Assembly: GCA_007922305.1 (NCBI GenBank)
Contig: ML677386.1
Location: 12,133,830 to 12,197,829 of the forward strand
DNA from: Dermatemys mawii
Lineage: Eukaryota > Chordata > Testudines > Dermatemydidae
Reading direction: 5' to 3'
Length of the DNA: 64,000 nucleotides
Part shown: positions 35,758-48,040 of the stretch, piece after piece
How the letters are laid out: each line of letters begins with the position of its first letter
How positions within the stretch are numbered: position 1 is the stretch's first letter
Translations under genes and position numbers: made by a program
Notes under the pieces: model-generated
Told to the model about the DNA's origin: nothing
The model's database searches: none
Seen by the model: the letters and a program-made list of their open reading frames with translations, nothing else

Positions 35758-36563
35758 GTATGTATGAATTTTACCTTGATGTGTAGGTACTGATGCTAGC
35801 ATTGGTATCTATTTTCTGTGAGTATATGGTAGCTACAAGTGACAACACTCAAACTATTGCAATTTAAAATTATCCTGTGAATTATTCACACAAGAAAAGC
35901 ATTTCTCCCACTGAACTTAGGGAGACCAAATGGTTTAGGAGACTAGTAATAAAAAACAGAGTCTTTCACTTGCAGTTTCTCGTTTTGAAATCCAGCCCAT
36001 GCTGATACAGGGCAAAAATAATCTGTGTCTGTTGGCCTATGTTAAAGGGGTTCATGACTTCTCATTTCCTTTCCCAATGAGAGAGTTCTTCAAATTACAT
36101 AAACTACAGCATCGCCACAACTGCCATCTGGTTGGCAATTTGAACGCAGGCCAAAGATTGAATGACAAGGGGACAGAACCTTGCATATATTTGAGACAGA
36201 AATCTTGCCATTTTTAATCCCTTTCTGGAGCTTCCAGGTTCAAAGCTTCCCATAAGACCCATCAAAATCTTAGAAATTACACTCCCGTGGCAATCATTCC
36301 ATTATTGCCAGCATTGCTCTCCCTGTTTTTCACTGAAAAGCTGATGTAGATAAAGAGTGACCACATATTTCAGAACATTAATCTTAGCTCAAGTGCTGGT
36401 CTCATAAACAGGCAATTACAATCCTGGTGCTTTAAAATAATGGTTAGGATTGTTCAAGAAGTTACATGAAGTCCTATAATAGCAGGCCGATGGCTTGTAA
36501 CGTTCAGAATAAGAATCAGGCATGAAAAAAACTACTGATACATGTTGTTTTTTTTTTTGGTAG
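35758..36563. other. Intron 6 (806 bp)
   Basis: No repeat or gene was recognised. Its 3' end is a run of 13 T followed by GGTAG, the acceptor of exon 7. Confidence 0.6.
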
Positions 36564-36642
36564 TATCTTTGCTGCCTCTCCACCTCACGGTCTTCGATGG
36601 ATAAATTGGCATTTGATGTTGGATTGCAAGAAGACACAACAG
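36564..36642 (+). CDS. RYR2: RYR2 exon 7 (79 bp)
   Basis: It encodes [20 protein letters not shown] and then L-Q-E-D-T-T, human residues 129-154, ending with the first base of the codon for Gly155. It starts in phase 0 and ends one base into the codon. The donor is GTGAAA, with CAG before it. The residue at 140 is Met where human has Thr. It belongs to the first MIR repeat of the beta-trefoil domain. Confidence 0.97.
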
Positions 36643-38408
36643 GTGAAACTTCATCTCTTAAGAAACCCCATGCCACTGAGGATTCCTTTTGTTTAATCAT
36701 TAGATTACATTGATAGAAGTGCAAACTATTTTAAAAATGTGTGACTGCAAAGTTAGAAGTGCAGAAGTTAAGATTCTTACAACATTACCATGGCCATGTT
36801 GCATATATGCAATATTTTATATTCTGTTTTTTTCATACTGAATATGTAGTTTAATGTCTTTGTTTAGGCTGTAAAATGCATGCCATAGAATATTAAGGAT
36901 ATGGCATATACACAAGTTATTGTTGCAGTAAAATTCTTATCTTGTACATTTTTTCAATTTTAATGCTACACCATTAATGTTGCAATAATGTAGGTGATTT
37001 GGCTTTTTCTCAATTCTGTCTTTCTGCCTTTCTTTCTTTCTGTCTTTCCTTCTTATTTGAAAGAGGGAGAGAGAGAGAAATCACCTCTGCTTACTAAAGT
37101 TAAATGAGGGGTACAGATGAGGTTTCTCCTTTGCTGCTGCTGTTGACTGGAGACAGTGTCCTACAAGGCTCACAGGGCTACAAAATTGTTTAATTAATAA
37201 GATTTTATAATATATACAGTATTTGAAAAGGAACAGTTTTTCCAAAAGCTGTGAGTATCTGAAAACGGGTTTCATTACAGAAACTAATTTGCAAACAAAT
37301 TAACAAGTACTCTTGTTATGAGTGAAACCTACATGTACAGTACCTTCTAGTGGAGTTAGAACAAAGAATTGACTACCATCTTAATAAATGTAAGCATCAT
37401 TAAATTAACGGGTTAATTTTTGATAATCTCTTTTGCATCCTCATTGGTGGATTTCCCCTCAATATCTATGCCTTCGTTCTCAGTGGAGAATTTCTTCTTC
37501 CCCATCCTTATTCAAAACCTTGGGACATAGTGACAAGGAAGGTCCCGTAGTGAAAGAAGACTGGATTGCATTTCCTAAAGAGTTTAGAATTGTTAGTCCT
37601 ATCTTGTCATGACAGATCATTACCAGACCATTATTCCAACACATGAGTTGTTCCTATACTCTGTTGGCTGAACGCATATCCTCTACAGTATTCCCATCTC
37701 TGCTAGATAAGGATACAAGCCTCTGAGCCATAACTGATTTTTTTAAATGGGATAATACAGGAGCGATAACTCAAGGACAGCTTTGTTCCGTCCTTAGCAA
37801 GTCAAAACTCCCATAGACTTTGAATATGCCAGCATTGCATCTGGGAGTGAGCCTTCGAGCCTTGGTCCACAGACTTGGGCTAATGCTCTACAACTTGTCA
37901 TGTAGATGGTGCTTTGATATTGAGACTTGGGTTGGAACTTGGACTCTCAAGCCTGAGAGGGAGAGATGTGTGTGTGGGGGGTGTTGCCTAAGTGAGTAAA
38001 AATGAGTTCAGGACAACAGGGCTCAGACCTTTTGAATAATTAAAAATAAACCCTTTGAACTTCTATTGAAGTTAAGAAATATGTTCAAATATAACAGGTT
38101 TTGATATCTCTATATCTCAGTTTCCTAGGATAGGGGGAAAGGAAATATTGTCTACATTTCACAGATGGTAACTAAAATCAGAGAGATTATGTGACTTCCC
38201 CTAGTGACTTAGCCAGTGAATATACTGTCATGAATCATATCTCAGGAAGAGAACTTTGTTTGACAAAGTTTTAACTATATACAAGGCATTAAAGTACATA
38301 TGGACACTAATAAGAAATTTTAAAAAAATCCAAATAAAATTGAAGAAATGAGAATAATCCCAAGTATTTCTTTTTTAATATCTCTTTCATTAATCCATGA
38401 CAACCTAG
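36643..38408. other. Intron 7 with one interspersed repeat
   Basis: Apart from the repeat at 36982-37161, only a MIR/L2-like scrap near 38140-38220 (TTTCACAGATGGTAAC, GATTATGTGACTTCCC) is seen. There are no other features. Confidence 0.5.
36982..37161. repeat. Interspersed repeat copy 2 (partner at 32059)
   Basis: It has the same block order and orientation as 32059-32231, with an extra TTTCTTTC-rich stretch. The two copies sit on either side of exons 6 and 7, 4.9 kb apart. Confidence 0.7.
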
Positions 38409-38521
38409 GTGAAGCCTGCTGGTGGACTATACATCCCGCTTCCAAACAGCGATCAGAGGGAGAAAAAGTGCGTGTTGGAGATGACCTCATCTTAGTTAGT
38501 ATATCTTCAGAAAGATACTTA
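38409..38521 (+). CDS. RYR2: RYR2 exon 8 (113 bp)
   Basis: It completes Gly155 and encodes [20 protein letters not shown], then [17 protein letters not shown], human residues 155-192, ending in phase 0. The acceptor is ACAACCTAG, with a weak polypyrimidine tract, and the donor is a perfect GTAAGT. Human positions at which inherited arrhythmia variants are known to me (P164, R169, R176, E189) all carry the normal residue here. Residue 186 is Ile where human has Val. The exon spans the link from MIR 1 to MIR 2. Confidence 0.98.
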
Positions 38522-39640
38522 GTAAGTGCTACAGTAAGAATATGTAGATTGTGCTTGTCTGATAGAAGTGATGTTCCAGAAAATGACATGGAAATTAATA
38601 AAGCTATTGCTCTACCGTTTGTTTTGCAATTTTTTCTCTAAAGTATAGATTAAATAATACAATCTCAGTGTTTGATAAGATGTATATAGCTGTTAATATT
38701 GCGTGAGCATAAGAGCTAACACTGATATCATTAATAAACCAAAATGTCATAGGTCTGGACATAGTGACATTGGTATATAGGATAATGATATTATTGGATC
38801 TTGCATAAATTTACTAATTGTATGAAAATGAAATAGTAATTATGGATTCATACTATAGAAGATCCGAACATAATTGTGGAATTGTATAATAGATCTGAGA
38901 TTAACAGCCTTTTCATATATGAAATTAAACTTTATATCAGAATTAGAAAAAATTTGCATAAGGTCAAGGTTGTAAAAACTGCTGCTGCACTGATATGTGC
39001 CAAATACATATGGTTGATAGCAGAGCTCACCAATGATAGCTTTCAAATATGCCAATCTTTTAACATTCAATTAACACTTTGTATATTTCAAGTTAATAAG
39101 GATCTGGATAACAATGAGTTAGTCTTTTAAACATCCCTCAGAACAAATTCCATAGATATGAAAATGAAATACAAGAGGAATGATGAAGATAAAATGAGAA
39201 TTAGTAGCAATGAGGTCAGTGATGCTCAGGCCGAGTCATGTGTTAGAAAAGTGCAGAAAATTAATTTAAAAACTTGAAAACTACGGTTATGTCAGTGCAG
39301 AGATGTTCAATGCAGAGTAATAATTTCTACATCATAAGAGACGCATAGTTACTGTACTAATTATAATGCTGGTCTGCAAGTACATTAGGCAAATCTAAGA
39401 GGGCTTGAGGTTTGCTTCTCTTTTGCATCCAAGATGACAATGACTTAAAATACGGGAAACTAATACTCTGATCTCATTAGTAATGGAAGCTTCTTCCTGA
39501 GAATGTTTCAGCATTGTTGACTGATGGTGGCAGGGAGAGGTTCCTTTCAAAAAATTATGTATCTTGAACTGGAAGAAGATTTTCTAATATAGTGCAGCTG
39601 ACCTCTGTCACCCTCCAAGGACAAAGAAATAGCTGCTTGA
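38522..39640. other. Intron 8, first part
   Basis: This is AT-rich intron with no recognised element. Frames of 76-84 codons on both strands at 38840-39130 overlap each other and have no domain. Confidence 0.45.
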
Positions 39641-40240
39641 GAAATAGGAAAGGTACTCACTCTAACTCTTTATTTATGCCATAAGAGGGCCTTGAATAAA
39701 AGAGCCTTTATGCAGTCAGAGACTTCTGAAGTGCAAGGGAATAGCCAGAGTTGTTTTAGGTGGGGTTGGAAGTGCAGTGTGTTATTAAGCTTGCCCTACA
39801 CTTCCCATTATGAGACCCTATTTTATTTGCTTATGATTTGGGTAAACTTTTACAGTTTTGGCTGAAAATTTCAACCCAAGTGATTCAGCCATTTGAGAGA
39901 ATGCTGATAGGGAAGAATACATAGTTTTGCCCATATATTCAGAGCAGGGTTTGAATAGCATGCAGTAAATAAGTCATCAGGCCACACACTGAACAATTAG
40001 CATAAAACAAAATATTGATTAGCTGCTGATTAAGTGAACACTGTCCATCCTGTGCACTGAACAAAGCAGGGGTTATATGGAAAATATAATGTATGATCAT
40101 GTAATTAGACAGTATGTGCTGGATAAAGGTAGCACAGGCAACCTCGATTCTGGTGTTTCTCAATTTTCGAGTGTTTGACCTTGCAACCTTAATAGTGTTC
40201 CTTTTTAAGATATGATTTTTATGTAATAATTCTGATAAAA
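39641..40240. repeat. Unclassified repeat, internally deleted copy
   Basis: It carries AAGCTTGCCCTACACTTCCC, CATTATGAGACCC, GGCTGAAAATTTC, TTCAGCCATTTGAG and TTTTGCCCATAT, then runs straight to AGAGCAGGGTTTGAATAG, AAAACAAAATAT and CAACCTCGATTCTGGTG. The purine-rich middle present in the copies at 5.8 and 43.5 kb is missing. Confidence 0.55.
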
Positions 40241-40369
40241 TTTTGGAAGGGATATTAAACCTCAAACTTCAGGGTCTAAACTGTTTAATTATTAGAGATT
40301 AGGCTGATACCTAACATGGGGGCAGATTATCTGACATTTGCCTACTCAGGCATTCTTTCTCCTTCCTTT

Positions 40370-40725
40370 GAACATAAGAGTGGCCATACTGAGTCAGACT
40401 AAAGGTCCATCTAGCCCAGTATTCTGTCTTCCAAGAGTGGCCAGTGCCAGGTGCCCCAGAAGGAATGAACAAAACAGGTAATCATCAAGTGATCTGTTGC
40501 CCATTCCCAGCTTCTGGCAAACAGAGGCTAGGGACACCATTCCTGCCCATCCTGGCTAACAGGTCCATCAATGGCTATCTTCCATGAACTTATCTAGTTC
40601 TTTTTTGATCCCTATTATAGTCTTGACCTTCACAACATCCTCTGACAAGGAGTTCCACAGGTTGACTGTTCATAGTGTGAAAAAATACTCACTTTTGTTT
40701 GTTTTAAACCTGCTGTCTATTAAAG
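40370..40725 (-). mobile_element. CR1 LINE 3' end, minus strand
   Basis: AACATAAGAGTGGCCATACT, AAGGTCCATCTAGCCCAGTA and GAGTTCCACAGGTTGACTG match the order of the CR1 at 10.6 kb. The upstream part covers the last codons of ORF2 (F-Q-T-N-K-S... region) in broken form. Confidence 0.82.
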
Positions 40726-43479
40726 TCTCTGAAAATAGCCACTATCATGATACAAGACTAGTTGGATCTTGTGTCTGATGTAAAGAGGCATTTCCTATAT
40801 GCCTGTAGACTGAGGCTACAACCCTCCTCCCACCTCTGACACTCCCTATATGTAGATTGGGGAGGCTGGAAAGGGGTAGTGTATAGCTAGCAGTCCCAGC
40901 TCTATACCAGCTAAGGACTTACTTTGGCCCTAGGGGTCTCTGACTGACTGTTTATGCTACCCTTCTGGCTGGTTTGTTCCATCAGATGGATGCAAAGGGA
41001 CTAGCATTTAGTAAAGTGTTTAATCCTATTAAAACTTCTTGGGTTTTGCCTAATTTGGGGTCAAAACCTGGAATTTTCAGATCTGGTTCCCCGCTCTTCC
41101 CCCAAACCTTCCCCCCGACCCCCGCAAGCAAACAAACCAAACCTCAACTCAGGTTTGCCCCAAAGGTTCAGAGATCTTTTGGTATTCCTGGGTTCCGTTT
41201 CATTTTTGTATGCAAACCTGTCAAGTTTTTAGGTGTATTATGAAAACTTTACACAGCTACAATTTTAAGGGTTTTATTTTCCCTCCCTGTTCCTCTCTTC
41301 CTTCTTGTAAACAAATGTCAAAACAGCATTTAGAAATGATAACATCCACCATTGTCAGTATCCTGTATGTCTATTGACTTGGACAAACAAGTTGAGTCAG
41401 AAGTGAAGTTATATGTGGTAAATTAGCAGGATGGGTGGTGTTTAGAGATTTTTGTTTGTGAAGGCACTAAGCCACTTTTTTCCCTTATTCTTTTTCTGAA
41501 GACTGCTTACTTTAAAAGTCTTAAAATGAAATGTTCTTCCCTCCTGCAATGTAAAGAGAAGAGAAAGCATGAGGCTAACTAGCTATTTATACAGTTCTGT
41601 GAACAGTGATTCCTTGCCTGGCATAAAAATGTCCATAACATGGTTAGTTTATATCACACTGGGCTTTCCCTTTGTGCGATCCCTGTCTCTGTAAGGAGAA
41701 CAAAGCAAAATTGTGAAGAGCTCCTTTCTATTCCACTGACTTCCCTCTCAGAGGCACAGCTAAATATAGGCAGGTCCTTTCAAGGCCTGATTTTGCACCC
41801 ACTGGTATTGCTTGGTTGGCTGGCAAGGGTACTTATTCAAGAAATAAAAAATGACCCTCTGTCCCATGGCTGAAAGGGTTAATACTCATTTAGAGCCATA
41901 TTCTGGATCCTGCTGTGGAGTGCCTGGAGTTGAGGAGAAAGAGGGTACCTGGAGGGCAAGAGTCAGCTACTCGTGTTCTCGAAGCCAGAGGTTCCATGAT
42001 ATTTTTTTTCTGAGCCCTCCATCAGAGGTTCATGTCCCAGGCATGCCTCTCTCTTTCTAAGGGGGGACTCACCCTGTGCAATTGAGGAAGCCTTTGGTCC
42101 CTGATGCAGTTGGGTAGTCTCAGTTGCCGGGACCCAGCTCCTTGTCTGTCTCACTCCCTACTTGTGCAGGGGAAGCTAATGAGGCTGTGCTGAAGGGCTC
42201 GGGTCAGGAGGGGACTCTGTTCTGGGGGATAAGTACTTCTGTGGTGTAGCTTTCAGCTCCCCACTCAGTGTCCCCAGCGGCCTCCCCAGCAGAGGAAAGT
42301 AATTGCAGTGGTGGGGGAGCGAGACGGGCAGGGAGCCTGGTCCAAGCAGCTAAGACTGACTGCATAAAGCCTCGCCAAACAGAGCTCCTCTTGACCCCAT
42401 CTCTTCAGTGTGGAGGGTCAAGTCCTTATGCCCCCTGGTAATCTTGTTGTGCAACACCAGGGTTGCATGCCTTCCAGTTTGCTCTAAGCAAAGAGAAGAA
42501 AAGAGCAAGGATGTTACCCCACTGGAGGTTCTGCATGTTCCAAAGAAGCTGAAGCCAATCTGTGACCTCCGTTTCCTACACTAGCTGATACTGAACCTGC
42601 TTTGTTGATGTTGCCATTGCTGGTTTCGTGTAGAGTTCTGAAGCACCCTAGGAGGCATTGTTTGCAGACCAAATACTTTGAGACACTGCTACTGGTGTGG
42701 TGCCCCCTGAACCCTTTTCTCTCCTCCAATGCAGCAGTATCTTTAATAGCTGCAATATAATCTTTAACATAAACTTCTCAAGTTGCACCAGAAAGAACGC
42801 CTTTTTTGCTACTTGGGAATGGCTGAGAAATTTAAAGAGCACATAATTATCAGCTACAGCTAGATGAGATATCAGCACTGACATGGCTTAGCTGTAAGAA
42901 AGGCTCCAGCAGGCTTTTTGTTTTCTTCGTGTTTTGCTCTCTACACACCAGAACATTCTTCAGCACAGAAACATTAGGTACATTTAATTATGTTTTTCTT
43001 TGAGTGAAGGAAATGTGTGGATTGAAATACATTGTCTGTTTCCACAGTGCACTCTTCATTTCTCTTGTGTCAGCATTTGTGCACGTCTTGAGTGCTGAAT
43101 TTAAAATAAAACGAACTAGTCATTTGGAGCGATTGTTTTCTAGATGTAACTGTGGTACTGGAGGCATAGCTTGAAGGTTCTTGCGGAGATATCCTTCTCA
43201 TGTTTAAGCATTTCAGTAAATCAGAATGCACAAGATTCTGCAGTGAACACCAAGGAATGGAGCTGTGATTGTGAGAGGTTATTTTCCTTTAGGCCAATAT
43301 ATATTCTGTTAAATGAGGCTACAAATGATTGGAGAACCTGCTGTGCTAGGGGAGATTTCAGTTTTTCAGAAATCATAGGCTGCAGAGCTTACATATATTT
43401 ATAAAATATTGTGCTCCCCTTTGATTTAAACACTATGACTAATTAACACCTGTTTTAGAGTCGGATTCCTTTCTTTTTA
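40726..43479. other. Intron 8 sequence with an unexplained GC-richer segment
   Basis: About 41870-42490 is richer in G and C than the intron around it and carries short frames on both strands, without recognisable domains, repeats or termini. It may be an old insertion. Nothing else was recognised. Confidence 0.35.
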
Positions 43480-44300
43480 GAGGAGGTGCAGCTACTAGTT
43501 AACATTGCCTGATACTGTCCATTACAAGGCACTGTTTTCAGTTGCTTCTTAGTTTGCCAAACAATTTGGGCTGAAATTTTCCGTGATGGGTGTCTGCCTT
43601 AGTCTGATTTTTTTTTTAAAAAAAAAAATTCAGTGAAAGTGGTTCAGCTGTTTCTCAGAATGAGGTTAGGGGGGAAAATGTATAATTTTGCCCATGTTGA
43701 AAAAGTTTCACTGTAAGGATGTACCTTCTGCCATCTCTGTAAAAATCAGCCCAAATTTATCCAAATTATCAGCCCCTGAGAATGTTTTCACTTACTCAGT
43801 AGAGACTTCTTAACATCTGACAGATACATTTCCCAGAGATTTATCTGTACTGACCATGCTCCATTCTGAAACTGCAAGGGCTGAGCAGAACGTCACCTGC
43901 ATTTGCTCCACCTGGCTAGTGGGAGCTGGGACAGCGGTGCCAGCGGCAGGAACTGAGGGCTGGGAGACTCTCTCTCTTCCACTGTCTTTGTCTCCCTGAT
44001 GGCTCCCAGGTGGCAAGGAGCAAACATCCAGACTTGAATGCAGAGTGATGAAGGAATGGCAATGGGAGAGACTGGGACAAAAGGTTGGGGGTGGAAAGGA
44101 GAGTGGGACAAGAAGCCAAGGAGGGTAGTGTGTTTGTGCACATTGGGATGAAATGGTGGTGACGGAGAGAAATATGGAGGGCGAAGAAACTGGGACAAGG
44201 ACAACCTGGAGGACATGGGGCAGGAAAGGGACAGACTAGGTGGAAGAGGTGTGTTTTCCTCAGAACCTGGAATAGAACTCAGGAATCCTAAGTTCAACAG
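43480..44300. repeat. Unclassified repeat with purine-rich block, second long copy
   Basis: Blocks are CATTACAAGGCACTGTTTTC, GGGCTGAAATTTTCCGTGAT, TTCAGCTGTTTCTCAGAATG, TTTTGCCCATG, GGGAGACTCTCTCTC, then G/A-rich wording such as GGGAGAGACTGGGACAAAAG up to about 44250. The 134-codon minus-strand frame here is the counterpart of the 314-codon frame at 6.2-7.1 kb. Confidence 0.6.
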
Positions 44301-45174
44301 TCCTCTCCTGTCTGCTAATAACCATAAAACCCACTGGCAAAATGTAGTGGCAGTCCATACAGAGGTGACAGAGCAGTAGCAGGCTGCTCTGTACTTACGT
44401 CAAGTGGCAGAAACTTCTGCTCTTCATCTAAAGCTTCTAACCCTGATGATCAGTGTGGAAATTAGTATGGTTCCATAGGGTGGAATTTCTGATTTTTTTT
44501 TAAAAACAGAGGTAATTACATACTGTTCTTTAATGCAGTTTTTTGTAAGGTTGCAAAGTCAAGCCCTCTAAATTTTAAGCAATGCCAGAATTAAGATTTC
44601 CTACATAATTTTAATTTGATCCAATTGTGTGTGTGTACAGCATGATATAATCTTTAATTACATGATCACATTCTATTTTTTCCACTGGACCGCTGCACCC
44701 ATTCAGTGCACTGGATAGATGATGCTAAGGGGTGACTCAGGCTGGATAGTTAACGGAGCTGTTGTCTATATGGTCTGTGTTTCATTTGCTGAGAAGTTGA
44801 AAGGTGTATAGTGAATGATGCAGGGTACTGCAAGAAGATAAGAGAAGGTTTCATAGTTAAAGCAGTTGAATGTTTCCCTGAATAACTGGATTCTATCTCT
44901 GCCACACAGTTCCTATGTGATACTGGGCAAGTCACTTAAATGAAATTTCTCACAGGTGGCCACTAAACATATGTTGCTAATTTTCTGAGTACTCAACTTG
45001 GGATACCTTTGATCTGATCTGCAGAAGTTCTGACCACTGATAGCTGCATCTTAAGTCAATGGGAGCTGAGCGGTGAAATAAAATGCTATAAAATACTAGG
45101 TTCTCTGAAAAATCAGGCCATATTCATGTGTTTGTATGGTGCTCACCACAGTGGGGTTCTGGTCCATGACTAGG
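44301..45174. repeat. Mixed L2/L3/CR1-like fragments
   Basis: TTAAGCAATGCCAGAATTAAG (44575 on) is a reversed scrap of the tail of the unclassified repeat. From 44940, GGTGGCCACTAAAC, GAGTACTCAACTTGGGATACC and TCTGAAAAATCAGG form an L3/CR1-like 3' region. GTTTGTATGGTGCTC...GGTCCATGACTAGGGCTCCTAG is an L2-like end that is broken by the insertion at 45183. Confidence 0.45.
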
Positions 45175-45789
45175 GCTCCTAGCAGTGTCAGATTAGCCAA
45201 TGGGCCCATATGGCTTGTGCTCAGGAGCCTTGGCCAATTGGGGGTCTCAGAAAAATGGGCACCCTGCCCCCAGCAGACAAGTGCCGGGGTGGGGCATGCC
45301 TCCATGCCCTGATCATGCTGCACTCCCTGACAGCAGCGCTGGATGGTGGAGTGGGAGAAGCCACGACCCTGGTCCCCTGCAGAAGCATGGTGCAGCAGGG
45401 GAAGCCCCAGCACCTGGACCCCTAGACCCCAGCTGTGGCTCTGAGATAGTAGAAACTCTGGCTCTGTGCTGCAGCCTCAGGGCTGGGGGAGCTCTCACTC
45501 CCTGCTGTGGTCATAGAGCCCTGGCAGCGGGGACAGAGCTGCTCCGGTCTTGGGCCACAGTGGGGCAGGTAGCAGAAAGGAGCAAGTGGAGAGCACAGTT
45601 GTGGGAGACAGAATGGCGTGGAACAGGGGAGGGACTATGGGAGGAAGGGGCAGAGTGGTGTGCGGTTGTAGGCAGGCTACAGGCGGAAGAGGGGGAATGG
45701 GGGCAAGACTGCAGGTGGAGTGTATGGGGTTCCCCCGACTTACACTGGCCCAGGGTCCCACAAAACAGTAATCCACCTCTGCTTCCTAG
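45175..45789. mobile_element. hAT-like non-autonomous element inserted in L2-like repeat
   Basis: The element spans 45183-45781 (599 bp). It begins CAGTGTCAGATTAGCC and ends with the inverse of CAGAGGTGGATTACTG. The flanking 8-mers GCTCCTAG and CTTCCTAG agree at six of eight positions. Joining the flanks gives back the L2-like word GGGCTCCTAGGCACTATG, which supports insertion. The GC-rich inside holds a 203-codon + strand frame (45200-45811) that runs over the element border and shows no domain. Confidence 0.7.
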
Positions 45790-46230
45790 GCACTATGATA
45801 GTACAGATTAATAATAATAATTAATAGCCTCTGTGCTTCAGTTCCATAAAATGCAAATATTCCACTTGTCCTCGCAGGGGTATTGAAAGATAAATTCATT
45901 AATGTTGGTGAAGCATTCAGGTGATTCAGTGATGACCAGTATAGAAAAGTCCGTAAAGAAATGAATAATTCTGTCTTCAGAGCAGGACATGAATAGTGTG
46001 CAGTATGCCTGACATGGGGCCACATATTGAACAATGAAGAGAAAACAAAATATAAAGTACCTGCTCCTTCAGTGAGCACAAGCCATCCTATGCAGTGAAT
46101 GCAGCAGGTATCCTGTGGAAAAAGAGATGATATTCTATTCATATTAATGGTTGTTACCTGATCTATCTCAATGAGCTGGGAGGTCAGTGAGCAGATTTGC
46201 AATGGTTGTATTATGCCTAAGATATGCACT
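45790..46230. repeat. L2-like end followed by tail of the unclassified repeat
   Basis: GCACTATGATAGTACAG...ATAATAATAATTAATAG completes the L2-like end interrupted at 45182. From 45825, GTGCTTCAGTTCCATAAAA, GCAGGGGTATTGAAAGATAA, AGAAAAGTCCGTAAAGAAAT and AACAATGAAGAGAAAAC repeat the order seen at 8440-8700. Confidence 0.55.
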
Positions 46231-46899
46231 CAGAGAGACCAGGCAGGAAACAGAAAGATGGGATGACATACTACCATTATGCTGTTGGTAGTTGACACCC
46301 TATTATTTTAGTGACGACTACTTGTAGACTGTCTCCCAGCCATCTGAGTGTATGTCAGATATAATAAAACCCCCCCGAAGTACTATGTTAAAGTCATTGG
46401 TGTCAAGGATCTGCTATTGCTTTGATTCAGGTAACTTAGTTTAGGATTTTCTAAAGCACTCATTATTTTGGTATCTAAGCACTGTTACAATTCAATAATT
46501 TAAAACACACTTTTGATAACTGTCTAGATGTTACTATTTGTGAAAAGTTGTTAATCTGAAAAAGCAAATAATACTTAAAAATCTAAGTTTTAATTACCAG
46601 ACAGTTCTCGGTAGCTTCTCTGTAGTCTTTACAATATATTAGAAGTCCCCAAATACATATTAATGTAACTGAGTATGACAATGTAAAGGGTACAGGCTTT
46701 GTAGGATTACTGCAAGTTGCATCTTTTAATAATAGAATGTCTGAGACAACAAAATATATCTTCACACTACTTAGAAAAACAGCAAAAACAGATAAGACAA
46801 CAGACTTAAAAGATAGCCACATGATGGTTGCTGATTGGGCACATAAAGAACTGAAATTGAGAAGGAGGAAGTATATTAGGCACTTATTCCAAGATATCA
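46231..46899. other. Intron 8 sequence, nothing recognised
   Basis: No supportable feature was found. A 110-codon minus-strand frame at 46583-46915 has no domain. Confidence 0.4.
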
Positions 46900-47175
46900 G
46901 ATAGTACATTGGCAAAACAGACTACATATTTTTGTAAAAAGGGAGAAGTATGTATGGACAACATTAAAAAGGCCAAGGCACAAAATAAGATTAAACTAGC
47001 TAGAGACATAAAGGATAACAAGAAAATATTCTACAGATACATAAGAAACAAAAAGGAAGACCAAGGACAGCATAGGCCTGTTACTCAACTTGTGCGGGGA
47101 GGGGGGACAGTGGCAGAAAATGTGGAAATTGCAGAAGTGCTAAAAGACTTTGTTGGTTTTGGATCTCACCAAAAA
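46900..47175 (+). mobile_element. CR1 ORF2 fragment, plus strand
   Basis: The frame at 46909-47184 gives I-K-K-A-K-A-Q-N-K-I-K-L-A-R-D-I-K-D-N-K and then K-K-I-F-Y-R-Y-I-R-N-K. This matches the conserved linker ahead of the reverse-transcriptase domain in CR1 ORF2 (...KAKAxxELxLARDxKDNKKxF). Only this piece survives. Confidence 0.75.
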
Positions 47176-48040
47176 GGTTACTAGAGACTGGTTTTTGGTC
47201 CAAAGCAACAAGAGCCTTTATGTTCTGCACAATCTCTTATATGACTTCCTTTCTAATGCAAATAGAGACTTGTTATGGGTTTTAATCTAGTGTTGCCTCC
47301 ACTACTCCCTGGAAAGGGTGACTAGGTATGTCATTATTCACACATTGTTCACACATTAGTCACATTATAATTGTTTCAGAGGGTATTTTCCACCCTTTTC
47401 TGCCTACTTCCCCGCCACATATATATTTTCTCCTCTATAATGGCTTGATATAACCTGTACCTTACTTAGATCAGGAGACTCTGTATCTGTATCATACTTC
47501 TGCAGAGTAAAGTTGGTGATTAGTGCAGCAGATATAGATTGGCATGGTGAATGCAGTTCAGACATACCGTTCATTCATGATGGAAACCCTGAAGCATATC
47601 TCCTCCCCCATCCCACAAGTGCACTGAGAAGCACAGCGGATGAATAAACCAGTGCCAAATTTAGAAAATCCATATTCTGCTTCCAGATTGAAATGAATAG
47701 GAAACCACTGAGTCTAAATGCCCAGAGGAGATGTTAGTAGTAGTGAAAGAAGCAATCAGTTGGCACCAGATTTGCTGCCTCGCTCTTAGGAAGAAGCCAT
47801 AGACAATCTCTATTCTAGAATAGACAACCTATAAGTGATAACAAGTGTAAATCCCAATGATGATGTATATTGAGTAGGGCTAAACCACCTTTCATTTTCA
47901 GGTGTCAGAAAGTCATTAAATAGATTCATGATCCAGGATACTGCTAAATAAAATAACAAGAGACTTTTGAATATCTTGAAAAATCATTCTGGGAGTATCA
48001 AAGGGGAAGTAATGTAAAACTGAGGGTTTTTAAAATATAC
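47176..48040. other. Intron 8 sequence before the gap, nothing recognised
   Basis: No clear repeat or exon was found. Confidence 0.4.

Noticed and set aside
45200..45811. 203-codon open frame on the plus strand
   Set aside because: It begins inside a hAT-like insertion and continues past the element's border into the interrupted L2-like repeat. Base composition explains it.
46909..47184. 91-codon frame as a host gene
   Set aside because: Its KAKA...LARD-K-DNKK pattern identifies it as a CR1 ORF2 fragment.
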